64,000 nt of DNA from Acrocarpospora macrocephala (GCF_009687865.1 NZ_BLAE01000031.1:66860-130859), one strand, 5' to 3'. Counted from the stretch's first letter, positions 26,915-34,841 are shown. Numbers and translations: made by a program. The notes: generated by a model from the sequence alone, not told the origin.

Positions 26915-28408
26915 ATGACGCGAAGCATGGAGCTGTTGCGTCTGGCAGACACGGTCCTGTTCCCCGGCTTCCTGGGAACCACGCCCCCTGACTGGCTGCG
27001 GCGTCGCCTCGGCGACGGTCTCGCCGGGGCGGTCCTCTTCTCCCGCAACGTGGACACGCCCAGCCAGCTGGCCGAGCTGACCGCCGCGCTGCGCGCGGAG
27101 AATCCGGACGTCGTCGTCGGCATCGACGAGGAGGCCGGGGAGGTGACCCGCCTCGAAGCCAGGACCGGCAGCTCGCGGCCCGGCAACTACGCGCTGGGCG
27201 TCGTGGACGACGAGGCGCTGACCGAGGCGGTCGCGCGGGACGTCGGCTGGGATCTGGCGGCGGCGGGGGTCACGATCGACTTCGCGCCCGCCGCGGACGT
27301 CAACTCCAACGCGGACAATCCGGTGATCGGGCTGCGCTCCTTCGGCGCGGATCCCGAGCTGGTGGCGCGGCACACCGCGGCGTGGGTGCGCGGGCTGCAG
27401 TCGGCCGGAGTGGCGGCCTGCGCCAAACACTTCCCGGGGCACGGGGACACCTCGGTGGACTCGCACTACAGCGTGCCGGTGGTGGGCGGGAGCCGCGAGG
27501 ACCTGGAGGCGGTCGAGCTGCGCCCGTTCCGGGCCGCGATCGCGGAGGGCGTGCGCTCGATCATGACCGGGCACCTGCTCGTCTCCGCGTACGACCGGGA
27601 GTCGCCCGCCACCTTGAGCCCGGCCATCCTGACCGAGCTGCTGCGCCGGGAGCTGGGCTTCGAGGGCCTGATCGTCACGGACGGTATCGAGATGGCGGCG
27701 GTCTCCGGGCCTTTCGGCATCGGCGGGGCGAGCGCGCGGGCCATCGCGGCCGGGGCCGACGCGATCTGCGTGGGCGGCGAGCACGCCGACGAGACCATCG
27801 TGGAGCTGATCAGGGACGCGATCGTGGACGCGGTCTTCGAGGGGTGGCTGCCGGAGGAGCGGCTGGCCGACGCGGCGGCGCGGGTGCGGGCGCTGGCCGC
27901 CTGGCGTCCCGCCCGGGTCGCGCCGCTGACGCGCGAGCCGGTGGGACTCGCCGCCGCGCGCCGGGCCATCCGGGTGAGCCGGGACGACGGCTCCGTGCTG
28001 CCGATCGTGGTGGCGCCGCACGTGGTGGAGCTGTCGCCGGAGATGAACCTGGCGATCGACAAGGGCATGCCGTGGGGGGTGGGGGAGCCGCTGGGCAAGC
28101 TGCTGCCCGGGACCACCGTGACGCGCCTGCACGAGCCGGAGCTGGCCGACGGCCTGCCCGCCGACGTGCTCGCCCAGGCCGTGGACCGGCCACTGGTGAT
28201 CGTGGTGCGGGACGCCCACCGGCACGCCTGGCAGATGGACGCGCTGGCGCACCTGCTGGCGCGGCGTCCCGACGGGGTCGTGGTGGAGATGGGGCTGCCG
28301 GGACGCACCGACCTGGGGGCGGTGCACATCGCCACGCATGGGGCCGCGCGGGTGTGCGGGCAGGCGGCGGCGGAGACGCTGACCGGTCAGGTGGCGGCGT
28401 TCTCCTGA
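26915..28408 (+). CDS. GH3 beta-N-acetylglucosaminidase, NagZ-like
   Basis: About 497 residues from ATG 26915 (GTG 26903 and ATG 26927 are alternatives; no strong SD). The GH3 barrel shows DVVVGIDEEAGEVTRL, CAKHFPGHGDTSVDSHY (the NagZ loop with the acid/base His-Asp pair) and the nucleophile Asp in LIVTDGIEM. An additional C-terminal alpha/beta domain of about 170 residues follows, as in many actinobacterial NagZ proteins. It should release GlcNAc from muropeptides or aryl/oligosaccharides. There is no signal peptide, so it acts in the cytoplasm in cell-wall recycling. The 19-bp palindrome upstream probably controls it. Confidence 0.85.
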   Translation: MTRSMELLRLADTVLFPGFLGTTPPDWLRRRLGDGLAGAVLFSRNVDTPSQLAELTAALRAENPDVVVGIDEEAGEVTRLEARTGSSRPGNYALGVVDDEALTEAVARDVGWDLAAAGVTIDFAPAADVNSNADNPVIGLRSFGADPELVARHTAAWVRGLQSAGVAACAKHFPGHGDTSVDSHYSVPVVGGSREDLEAVELRPFRAAIAEGVRSIMTGHLLVSAYDRESPATLSPAILTELLRRELGFEGLIVTDGIEMAAVSGPFGIGGASARAIAAGADAICVGGEHADETIVELIRDAIVDAVFEGWLPEERLADAAARVRALAAWRPARVAPLTREPVGLAAARRAIRVSRDDGSVLPIVVAPHVVELSPEMNLAIDKGMPWGVGEPLGKLLPGTTVTRLHEPELADGLPADVLAQAVDRPLVIVVRDAHRHAWQMDALAHLLARRPDGVVVEMGLPGRTDLGAVHIATHGAARVCGQAAAETLTGQVAAFS

Positions 28409-28574
28409 CGCGATCCCAAATTTTGATTACGTAGAGCTATCATTTAGCCACGCTCAGCTATATGCTCGCTCTTGCTTTGACCGGCCAGATCAACCGGGAG
28501 TCAAGCGAACGTGGACGGCTGGGCCCGTCGTTCCTTGTTCGCGCTCACGGCTCTGGCGTACCCCAAGGAGCGAG

Positions 28575-28832
28575 ATGTTCAAGAAGATCGCCGTGACCGG
28601 CGCCATCCTCACCGCCGCCTGCGGCGCGAGCTTGATCGCCACCCCGGCGCACGCCGACACCTGGACCTCCAACTGGAGCTCCAACCGGGACTCCGCGCAG
28701 TCGGGCAACAACTTCGGCTGGGTGGCCGCCCGGAACGCCGGCTCCACTGGCTCCACCAACGTCAACAACATCAACGGCATCGCCGCGACCGCTTCGGGCG
28801 GCAGCGTCACGGTCACCTACATCTTCTACTAG
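28575..28832 (+). CDS. Small secreted Asn-rich protein, copy 1
   Basis: 85 residues. The signal peptide ends near residue 27 (ATPAHA|DTW). The mature part is about 58 residues rich in Asn, Ser, Gly and Ala: DTWTSNWSSN, DSAQSGNNFG, STNVNNINGIAATA, ending in a beta-prone VTVTYIFY. It has no Cys in the mature region. AAGGAG precedes the ATG. It is a paralogue of the next gene, with nearly identical signal peptides and the shared SAQSGNNF and STNVNNINGIAATA blocks. The composition recalls surface-active or amyloid-forming coat peptides, but it is neither a chaplin nor a rodlin by sequence. Function unknown. Confidence 0.8.
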   Translation: MFKKIAVTGAILTAACGASLIATPAHADTWTSNWSSNRDSAQSGNNFGWVAARNAGSTGSTNVNNINGIAATASGGSVTVTYIFY

Positions 28833-28890
28833 GTCACCGACGCGATACGCATGGCCGAACTAGTCCCGCAGCACTGACGAAGGAGACGAG

Positions 28891-29151
28891 ATGTTCAAGA
28901 AGATCGCCGTGACCACCGCCGTTCTCGCCGCCGCCTGTGGCGCCGCCATGGTGGCGACCCCCGCCCAGGCCGACACCTGGACCAGGAACAGCAGCCGGAA
29001 CGTCGACTCGGCCCAGTCGGGCAACAACTTCAGCAACATCGCCGCGACCAACTTCGGCCGCAGCGGCTCGACCAACGTGAACAACATCAACGGCATCGCG
29101 GCCACCGCGACCCGCGGGGGCAGCGCCGGCCTCTCCTACCGGTTCCGCTAA
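28891..29151 (+). CDS. Small secreted Asn-rich protein, copy 2
   Basis: 86 residues, tandem paralogue of the preceding gene 58 bp upstream. Signal peptide near residue 27 (ATPAQA|DTW). The mature region keeps DSAQSGNNF and STNVNNINGIAATA but differs between them (SNIAATNFGRSG) and ends LSYRFR. GAAGGAG precedes the ATG, so each copy has its own strong ribosome site. The conserved 5' coding sequence and shared blocks indicate a recent tandem duplication under selection. A strong hairpin terminator follows 10 bp after the stop. Export with possible self-assembly at the cell surface is inference. Confidence 0.8.
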   Translation: MFKKIAVTTAVLAAACGAAMVATPAQADTWTRNSSRNVDSAQSGNNFSNIAATNFGRSGSTNVNNINGIAATATRGGSAGLSYRFR

Positions 29152-29161
29152 CCGGAGGAAC

Positions 29162-29196
29162 GCGCGCGCCGGGACCCGGAAGGGCCCGGCGCGCGC
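29162..29196 (+). terminator. Hairpin terminator after the twin secreted-protein genes
   Basis: Perfect 12-bp stem GCGCGCGCCGGG (29162-29173) and its complement (29185-29196) around an 11-nt loop, ten bases after the second stop codon. Confidence 0.8.
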
Positions 29197-29239
29197 CGCT
29201 GTTGTATTCATGGGCTTCCTGAGTACAACGAGGAGAACG

Positions 29240-30052
29240 ATGAAGGTCGCGTATGTCACGTGGGACGGCTGGGACGACGAGCGGGAGGTGATGCTCGCGG
29301 CCTGGCTCGGGGCCGACATTGAGGGCGCGCCCGTGCGCTGGGACGACCCGCACGTGGACTGGTCCTCCTTCGACGCGGCCGTGGTCCGCTCCACCTGGGA
29401 CTACGTGCATCGCCGGGACGAGTTCACGGCCTGGGCCCGGCGGGCGGGGGCGGCGACGCGGCTGCTCAACCCGGCCACCGTGCTCACCTGGAACACCGAC
29501 AAGACCTATCTGCGCGACCTGGGTGTGCCGATCGTGCCGACTCACTGGAGCTCCATCGACCTCCCGGTCTGGGATGAGTACGTGGTCAAGCCCGCCATCT
29601 CCGCCGGGGCCCGGGACACGATCAGGACCGGTGACCGGCAGCAGGCCGAGGCGTTCGCCGTCGAACTCGAGAGCCAGGGGCGGACCATCATGGTGCAGCC
29701 CTACCTGGAGACCGTGGAGCATGAGGGCGAGCTGTCGCTGATCTACTTCGGCGGCCAGTTCAGCCACGCGGTGCGGCGCAACGCGATGCTGGCGCACGAC
29801 ATGCGCGACGGGGTCGCCGGGAACGGCAAGTTCACCCTGCGTGACCCCGACGAGGACCAGTTCGAGCTGGCTGAGCGGGTGCTCGGGCAGGTGGCCGAGG
29901 AACTGCTGTACGCCCGGGTCGACGTGGTCCGGATGCCGGACGGCGAGCCGGTGCTGATCGAGCTGGAGCTGACCGAGCCCTACCTCTACCTGAAGGCCGA
30001 GTTCGACGCCCCCGACATGTTCGCCAAGGCCCTGGCGGATCTCCTGGGCTGA
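29240..30052 (+). CDS. ATP-grasp ligase, DcsG-like
   Basis: 270 residues from ATG 29240 with AGGAG upstream. The layout is pre-ATP-grasp (MKVAYVTWDGWDDE, VRWDDPHVDWSSFDAAVVRS, TWDYVHRRDEF), then the ATP-grasp core with YVVKPAISAGARDT, IMVQPYLETVEHEGE, and the metal/ATP segment VLIELELTEPYLYL. These phrases are shared with the O-ureido-D-serine cyclo-ligase DcsG family of cycloserine biosynthesis and its many uncharacterised relatives. It probably forms an amide or similar bond using ATP. No other cycloserine genes are near, so the substrate is unknown. It converges on the next gene with a 1-bp gap. Confidence 0.8.
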   Translation: MKVAYVTWDGWDDEREVMLAAWLGADIEGAPVRWDDPHVDWSSFDAAVVRSTWDYVHRRDEFTAWARRAGAATRLLNPATVLTWNTDKTYLRDLGVPIVPTHWSSIDLPVWDEYVVKPAISAGARDTIRTGDRQQAEAFAVELESQGRTIMVQPYLETVEHEGELSLIYFGGQFSHAVRRNAMLAHDMRDGVAGNGKFTLRDPDEDQFELAERVLGQVAEELLYARVDVVRMPDGEPVLIELELTEPYLYLKAEFDAPDMFAKALADLLG

Positions 30053-30053
30053 G

Positions 30054-30815
30054 TCAGGGATGCCGGCTGGACACCGACACCACCTCGCCGGTCATGTACG
30101 TCGCGTACTCGCTGGCCAGGAAGACGATCACGTTGGCCACCTCCCAGGGCTCGGCCGGGCGGCCGAACGCCTCCCGGGCGGTCAGCTCGGCGAGCAGGTC
30201 GCCCGTGGTGACCGGGTGCCCGGCCGAGGAGGGGGCGACCGCGTTGACCCGGATGCCGTGCGGCGCGGCCTCCAGCGCCACGCACCGGGTCAGCGCCATC
30301 ACCCCGGCCTTCGCGGCGGCGTAGTGGGACTGGCCGCGCTGCGCCCGCCAGCCGAGCACCGAGGCGTTGTTGACGATCACCCCGGACCGGCGCGGGATCA
30401 TGTGCCGCAGGGCGGCCCGGGTGCAGCGCATGGTGCCGTTCAAGGTCACGTCCAGCACCGCGGACCACTGCTCGTCGGCCATCTCGGCGAGTTCCACGGC
30501 GCCGCCGAGCCCGGCGTTGTTGACCACGATGTCGATCCGGCCGTACGCCTCCAGGGAGGCGTCGAACAGGGCGAGCACCTGGGATTCGGAGGTGACGTCG
30601 CAGGAGACGGCGAGCGGTTTGACCCCGGTGATGGCGGTCAGCGAGTCGGCCGCCTCGGAGAGCCGCCGCTGGTGCCGGTCGGAGACGACGACCGTGGCGC
30701 CCTCCTCGGCGCAGCGTTTGGCCGTGGCGTAGCCGATGCCGGCGCCGGCGGCAGCCGTGACCAGGGCGACCTTTCCGTTGAGCAGACCGTGCGCAGGTGG
30801 ATACGACGGGGTCAT
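30054..30815 (-). CDS. Short-chain dehydrogenase, IpdF-like
   Basis: 253 residues. Rossmann motif TAAAGAGIGYATA, NNAG, catalytic Ser/Tyr/Lys in VNNASVLGW and SHYAAAKAG. The opening HGLLNGKVALVTAAAG, VSDRHQRRL, VLGWRAQRGQSHYAAAKAG and GRPAEPWEVA closely match mycobacterial IpdF, the oxidoreductase of the steroid C/D-ring (HIP) pathway in the KstR2 regulon. This contrasts with a generic FabG. No other HIP genes flank it; the KstR2-like regulator lies 27 kb away, and I see no KstR2-type palindrome upstream of this gene. Function as IpdF is likely but unproven. Confidence 0.75.
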   Translation of the reverse strand: MTPSYPPAHGLLNGKVALVTAAAGAGIGYATAKRCAEEGATVVVSDRHQRRLSEAADSLTAITGVKPLAVSCDVTSESQVLALFDASLEAYGRIDIVVNNAGLGGAVELAEMADEQWSAVLDVTLNGTMRCTRAALRHMIPRRSGVIVNNASVLGWRAQRGQSHYAAAKAGVMALTRCVALEAAPHGIRVNAVAPSSAGHPVTTGDLLAELTAREAFGRPAEPWEVANVIVFLASEYATYMTGEVVSVSSRHP

Positions 30816-30956
30816 CTGGGCAGCCCCAAGCTCGGCGATGATCGGGTGGGTGCTGAACAGGTATAAGCGTTGCAGATCCGACAGGTCGCCGTCCTGGGGT
30901 GACGGTTATCGGAAATACGCTCGCGGGTGGGGGGAGTTGGAACTAAGGTGAGGCCC

Positions 30957-31010
30957 ATGATCAAGCGTGCCGCCATGACGACGACGCCGGAGGTTGTCCC
31001 GGCGCGCTGA
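30957..31010 (+). CDS. 17-codon leader peptide with three consecutive Thr codons
   Basis: A short ORF, MIKRAAMTTTPEVVPAR, with SD AAGGTGAGG before ATG 30957. Codons 8-10 (30978-30986) are ACG ACG ACG. A terminator hairpin follows 13 bp after the stop and a ThrRS paralogue 85 bp after. CGCCGG (30985-30990, overlapping the last Thr codon) can pair with CCGGCG (30999-31004). That second arm can alternatively pair with the terminator's left arm. This is the layout of ribosome-mediated attenuation: stalling at Thr codons when charged tRNA-Thr is scarce frees the antiterminator. Seen in sequence; the mechanism is inferred. Confidence 0.75.
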   Translation: MIKRAAMTTTPEVVPAR

Positions 31011-31023
31011 TTCCTGATGTGCC

Positions 31024-31056
31024 AAGCCCGGGGCGACGCCCCGGGCTTTCGTGTTT
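31024..31056 (+). terminator. Intrinsic terminator / attenuator of the ThrRS paralogue
   Basis: Perfect 11-bp stem AAGCCCGGGGC (31024-31034) and complement (31038-31048), 3-nt loop, then a T-rich tail TCGTGTTT. It lies between the Thr leader ORF and the synthetase gene, not after a full gene. Confidence 0.85.
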
Positions 31057-31095
31057 CCCGGTCGCTCGCCCCATGATTCCCGCGAGGAGACCGTC

Positions 31096-32328
31096 ATGTA
31101 CGACCACCGCAAGCTCGGCCGCGAGCTCGATCTGTTCGACACCGATCCGCTGATCGGGTCGGGGTTGCCGTACTGGCTGCCCGATGGCGCGGCTGTGCGG
31201 CTGGCGCTGGAGGAGTACATCCGCGACGTCGAACGGAAGGCCGGATACCGGCACGTGTACTCACCTGTTCTGGGCAAACGCGAGTTGTACGAAATTTCAG
31301 GACACTGGGCGCACTATCACGAGGACATGTTCCCGCCTATGGATCTTGGCGCGGAGCAGGTGGTGTTGCGGCCGAGTCTGTGTCCCCATCACGCGCTGAT
31401 GTTCCGCTCGCGGGGTCACAGCTACCGCGAGTTGCCGCTGCGGATGGCCGAGATCGGCGGCATGTATCGCGCCGAGCTGTCCGGCGTGCTCGGCGGGCTC
31501 ACCCGGGTGCGCGCGATCCAGCTCAACGACGCCCACATCTTCTGCACCCCCGATCAGGCCGTGGACGAGGCGAAGGCCGCCCTGGACTTGATCGCCGCCG
31601 CCTATGACGCGCTGGGAATCCAGCCGGTTCGCTACCGCCTGTCCCTTCCCGGGCCCGGGGGCAAGTACGTCGCGGACCCGGAGCTCTGGGAAAGGGCAAG
31701 CGCGCTTCTGGTCGAGGTGCTGAAGGAGGCCGGAGTGCCGTACGAGGCGGAGGAGGGCGAAGCCGCCTTCTACGGACCCAAGATCGACGTTCAGATCGTC
31801 GATCACGCGGGGCGCGAGTCCACTCTGTCCACCGTGCAGATCGACTTCTACCAACCGGCCCGGTTCGACCTGGAGTACACCGGGCAGGACGGCGCGCACC
31901 ACCGCCCGGTCATGGTCCACCGCAGCATCATCGGCAGCATCGAACGGGCGGTCGCCCATCTCATCGAGGTCCACGGCGGCGCTTTCCCCGCCTGGCTGGC
32001 GCCCCGCCAGCTGATCGTCCTGCCGATCTCCGAAGACGAGATCCCGGCGGCGGAAGCACTCGCCAGCCGCTGCCTCGAACTCGGCCTACGTGCCGATATT
32101 TCCGCACAAGGTTCGCTGTCCGCGCGGATCCGTGCCGCCCACCTGACCCCCTACCAGGCCATTATCGGCGCCCGCGAAGCCGCCGCCGGCACCGTCTCGC
32201 TCCGCCTCCGCGATTCCCGCACCCTCCCCCCGCTCCCCGCCGGCGAAGCACTCGGCAGAATCGCCGCGCTCGTCAGGGCACACAGCCTCGATCTGTGGGA
32301 TCCGGAAACCGGGTCTATCCTTTCGTAG
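31096..32328 (+). CDS. Threonyl-tRNA synthetase paralogue lacking TGS and editing domains
   Basis: 410 residues against about 640-690 for normal ThrRS. The class II core is intact: Zn-ligand Cys in RPSLCPHH, motif 2 MYRAELSGVLGGLTRVR with QLNDAHIFC, the His in HRPVMVHRSIIGS, motif 3 GSIERAVAHLIE, then a C-terminal anticodon-binding domain. The N-terminal TGS and Ser-tRNA editing domains are absent, so it should charge tRNA-Thr but not hydrolyse Ser-tRNA-Thr. ATG 31096 has GAGGAG upstream. The Thr-codon leader and terminator suggest induction on threonine limitation. It could be a starvation backup or a resistance-type spare enzyme. Confidence 0.88.
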   Translation: MYDHRKLGRELDLFDTDPLIGSGLPYWLPDGAAVRLALEEYIRDVERKAGYRHVYSPVLGKRELYEISGHWAHYHEDMFPPMDLGAEQVVLRPSLCPHHALMFRSRGHSYRELPLRMAEIGGMYRAELSGVLGGLTRVRAIQLNDAHIFCTPDQAVDEAKAALDLIAAAYDALGIQPVRYRLSLPGPGGKYVADPELWERASALLVEVLKEAGVPYEAEEGEAAFYGPKIDVQIVDHAGRESTLSTVQIDFYQPARFDLEYTGQDGAHHRPVMVHRSIIGSIERAVAHLIEVHGGAFPAWLAPRQLIVLPISEDEIPAAEALASRCLELGLRADISAQGSLSARIRAAHLTPYQAIIGAREAAAGTVSLRLRDSRTLPPLPAGEALGRIAALVRAHSLDLWDPETGSILS

Positions 32329-32359
32329 CGAATCAGCGGCAACGGGCGGAGGCGGAACG

Positions 32360-33592
32360 GTGGAGATCGAGCGGGCGCGACGGGACTACGAGGAGCTAAG
32401 AGGCAAGGGCCTCAAGCTGGACCTCACCCGGGGGAAGCCCTCGTCGACGCAGCTGGATCTGTCGGCGGAACTGCTGCGGCTGCCGGGAGACGCGCACACG
32501 GCGGCGGACGGGAGCGACACCCGCAACTACGGCGGGCTGCAAGGGCTCGCGGAACTGCGCGCCCTGTTCAGCGGGGTGCTGCAGGTCCCCACCGGACAGC
32601 TGATCGTCGGCGGGAACTCCAGCCTGGCGATGATGCACGACTCGATCGTGTACTGCCTGCTCGGCGTCCCGGTCGGCGGCGAGCGCCGGTGGGCGGACGA
32701 GGAGCGCGTCGCGTTCCTCTGCCCGGTGCCCGGATATGACCGGCATTTCGCCCTCTGCGAGCGATTCGGGATCGAACTCATCCCGGTTCCCATGACCCCT
32801 GACGGCCCGGACATGGACGAGGTCGAGCGGCTGGTCGCCGCCGACGCCGCGATCAAGGGCATCTGGTGCGTGCCCAAGTACAGCAACCCGGACGGTGTCA
32901 GCTACAGCGCCCAGACCGTGGCCCGGCTGGCCGCGATGCCGGCCGCCGCCCCCGATTTCCGCATCTTCTGGGACAACGCGTACGCGGTGCACCACCTCAC
33001 CGACCAGCCGGCGGAGATCGCCGACGTGCTCACGCTGGCCGCCGAGGCGGGCCACCCCGACCGGGTCTTCGTCTACGGATCCACCTCGAAGGTGACGCTG
33101 GCCGGGAGCGGGGTCTCCTTCTTCGGGTCCTCGCCCGCCAACGTGGCCTGGTTCCTCGGCTTCCTGGGCAAGGGCACGATCGGCGCCGACAAGGTCAACC
33201 AGCTCCGGCACGTCATCTTCCTGCGGGACGAGGACGGGCTGCGCGCCCACATGCGCCGGCACGCCGAGCTGATCCGGCCGAAGTTCGAGGCCGTGGACCG
33301 CATTCTGAGCAAGGAGCTCGGCGGCACGGGGCTGGCCAGCTGGTCGAGCCCGGCGGGGGGCTACTTCATCAGCCTCGAGGTGCCGGACGGGTGCGCCAAG
33401 GAGGTCGTGCGCAGGGCGGCGGAGGCCGGGATCGCGCTTACTCCCGCCGGGGCCACACATCCGTACGGGAACGACCCGGCCGACCGGACGATCCGGATCG
33501 CCCCGACGTACCCGGACCTGGAGGAGCTGGAGGTGGCCATCAGCGGTCTGGCCACCTGCGTGCGCCTGGTCGGCGCGGAGAAGCTCGGCTGA
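32360..33592 (+). CDS. PLP-dependent aspartate aminotransferase (class Ic / MocR-type fold)
   Basis: 410 residues. It matches the subgroup Ic aspartate aminotransferases: LKLDLTRGKPSSTQLDLS, NYGGLQGLAELR, CVPKYSNPDGVSY, FWDNAYAVHHL, and the PLP lysine in YGSTSKVTLAGSG. It should interconvert aspartate and glutamate via oxaloacetate in the cytoplasm. GTG 32360 is preceded by GGAGGCGGA. It begins 31 bp after the ThrRS paralogue and could share the Thr-controlled transcript, which would link aspartate-family amino acid supply to threonine status. A strong terminator closes the unit. Confidence 0.88.
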   Translation: MEIERARRDYEELRGKGLKLDLTRGKPSSTQLDLSAELLRLPGDAHTAADGSDTRNYGGLQGLAELRALFSGVLQVPTGQLIVGGNSSLAMMHDSIVYCLLGVPVGGERRWADEERVAFLCPVPGYDRHFALCERFGIELIPVPMTPDGPDMDEVERLVAADAAIKGIWCVPKYSNPDGVSYSAQTVARLAAMPAAAPDFRIFWDNAYAVHHLTDQPAEIADVLTLAAEAGHPDRVFVYGSTSKVTLAGSGVSFFGSSPANVAWFLGFLGKGTIGADKVNQLRHVIFLRDEDGLRAHMRRHAELIRPKFEAVDRILSKELGGTGLASWSSPAGGYFISLEVPDGCAKEVVRRAAEAGIALTPAGATHPYGNDPADRTIRIAPTYPDLEELEVAISGLATCVRLVGAEKLG

Positions 33593-33604
33593 TCCGAGCA
33601 AGAC

Positions 33605-33645
33605 ACGGCTCCCTTCCCAGGCCCGGGAGGGGAGCCGTTTTCTTT
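33605..33645 (+). terminator. Rho-independent terminator after the aminotransferase
   Basis: ACGGCTCCC (33605-33613) pairs perfectly with GGGAGCCGT (33630-33638), inner bases pair partly, and TTTTCTTTC follows. One of the few classic T-tailed terminators here. Confidence 0.9.
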
Positions 33646-33650
33646 CTAAC

Positions 33651-33693
33651 GGACACGTGTCCTGGCGGGCGTGGGGGACCCGCCAGGACACGT
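33651..33693. repeat. 15-bp perfect stem-loop overlapping a GGACACGTGTCC palindrome
   Basis: Arms 33655-33669 and 33679-33693 are perfectly complementary around a 9-nt loop. The left arm overlaps a 12-bp palindrome GGACACGTGTCC (33651-33662), and GGACACGT recurs at 33686-33693. It may be a second terminator or a pair of operator sites. Confidence 0.65.
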
Positions 33694-34054
33694 ACCGCCC
33701 CGGCGTGGCGCGTACGACCCCGGCGAGGGATGGGGTCGTCCGTGCCGTTAGTCGCGCGGAGTCAGCGGGATCAGGTCGATCTCGGCAGATTCGACTTGAC
33801 CTCGAATGTGGCATTGGTAGTGGTGTTGACCCTGGTGATGTAACGCGTAGCGCAGTAAACGCGTTGCCTCACAGGGATCGCGCGACAGCAGGCAGACCTA
33901 CCCGCACGGACCGTCAACACCGGCCCACCCCCATTGGATGGATTTGTACCAACGTTTGGATAATGCGCGGATCCCAGCGTCAGGTCAAGTGGTTGTTCCA
34001 AGTCAGACCGAGATCGTCTAGATTTGTTGGCACAAAAGGGTGGATTGAGGGAAA
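33694..34054. other. Intergenic region upstream of the GntR gene
   Basis: No coding signal is seen. Contents: an inverted repeat ATTCGA-N7-TCGAAT (33789-33807), two ACGCGT copies (33844-33849 and about 33859-33864), CCAACGTTTGG (33949-33959), and TTTGT/ACAAA arms just before the GntR start. These are compatible with a regulated promoter, but none is assigned. Confidence 0.45.
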
Positions 34055-34810
34055 ATGGCACGATCGTCGCTCTACCAGCAGGTGGCCTCCGAACTCCGGC
34101 GGGCGATCTACTCGGGCGAATTCGGGCCCGGCGATCAGATCCCCACCGAGACCGAGCTGATGGACGGCCATCAGGTCAGCCGCAACACCGTGCGGCTGGC
34201 CCTGGGCGAGCTCGAGAACGAGGGGCTCATCCTCCGGATGCGCCGGCGCGGCACCTTCGTCCGGGAACGCCGTCCGCTGCTCATGCGCCCGCAGGACGAG
34301 CTGTTGCCGCGAGGCGACAGCCGCCCCCGTTTCGACTCGTTCGTGTTCGCGGTCACCTCCGAGGGTCGCCAGGCCGACCAGAACATCGAGGTTCAGATCG
34401 TCCAGCCGCCGGAGGACATCGCGACCCGGCTGGAGCTCGTCGAGGACCGGGCGCTGGCCGTCGTGCGGCGGCGGTTACGGTTCGTGGACGGGCAGCCGTA
34501 CAACACCAACGACTCCTACTTCCCGCTGAAGCTGGTGAGCGACTCCGAGATCGTCCGTCCGGGCGACATCAAGCGGGGCGCGAACCGGGTGCTGGAAGAG
34601 CTCGGGCATCCGCAGGTCCGTGTTATCGACGATATTTCGGCACGGATGCCGACCCCCGATGAATCCGCCCGGCTGCAACTGGAACCTGGAACCCCGGTTG
34701 TGGTCTACGTCCGAGTCGGATACGACGAGGAGGACGTCCCCGTCCGCGTCGCCGTGTCCGTGTTGCCCGCCGACAAACACCTGATCAGGTACGAGCTGGA
34801 ACGTCATTGA
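34055..34810 (+). CDS. GntR/HutC-family transcriptional regulator
   Basis: 251 residues. N-terminal winged HTH: YQQVASELRRAIYSGEFGPG, QIPTETELMDGHQVSRNTVR, wing MRRRGTFV. C-terminal UTRA effector domain (about 85-245: VVRRRLRFVDGQPYNTNDSY, PVRVAVSVLPADKHLIRYEL). HutC regulators bind small metabolites such as sugars, phospho-sugars or histidine derivatives. SD GAGGG precedes ATG 34055. The long upstream gap with several inverted repeats suggests autoregulation. No obvious target gene is adjacent. A hairpin follows the stop. Confidence 0.87.
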   Translation: MARSSLYQQVASELRRAIYSGEFGPGDQIPTETELMDGHQVSRNTVRLALGELENEGLILRMRRRGTFVRERRPLLMRPQDELLPRGDSRPRFDSFVFAVTSEGRQADQNIEVQIVQPPEDIATRLELVEDRALAVVRRRLRFVDGQPYNTNDSYFPLKLVSDSEIVRPGDIKRGANRVLEELGHPQVRVIDDISARMPTPDESARLQLEPGTPVVVYVRVGYDEEDVPVRVAVSVLPADKHLIRYELERH

Positions 34811-34818
34811 CCGAACAC

Positions 34819-34841
34819 GGGCCGTCCTGATCGGGCGGCCC
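34819..34841 (+). terminator. Hairpin terminator after the GntR gene
   Basis: GGGCCGTCC (34819-34827) and GGGCGGCCC (34833-34841) form a 9-bp stem with one G-U wobble and a 5-nt loop, nine bases after the stop. The rest of the gap to 35076 shows no gene. Confidence 0.7.

Noticed and set aside
30816..30956. KstR2-type operator upstream of the IpdF-like gene
   Set aside because: Searched for CAAG-N2-CTTG and found no acceptable match.
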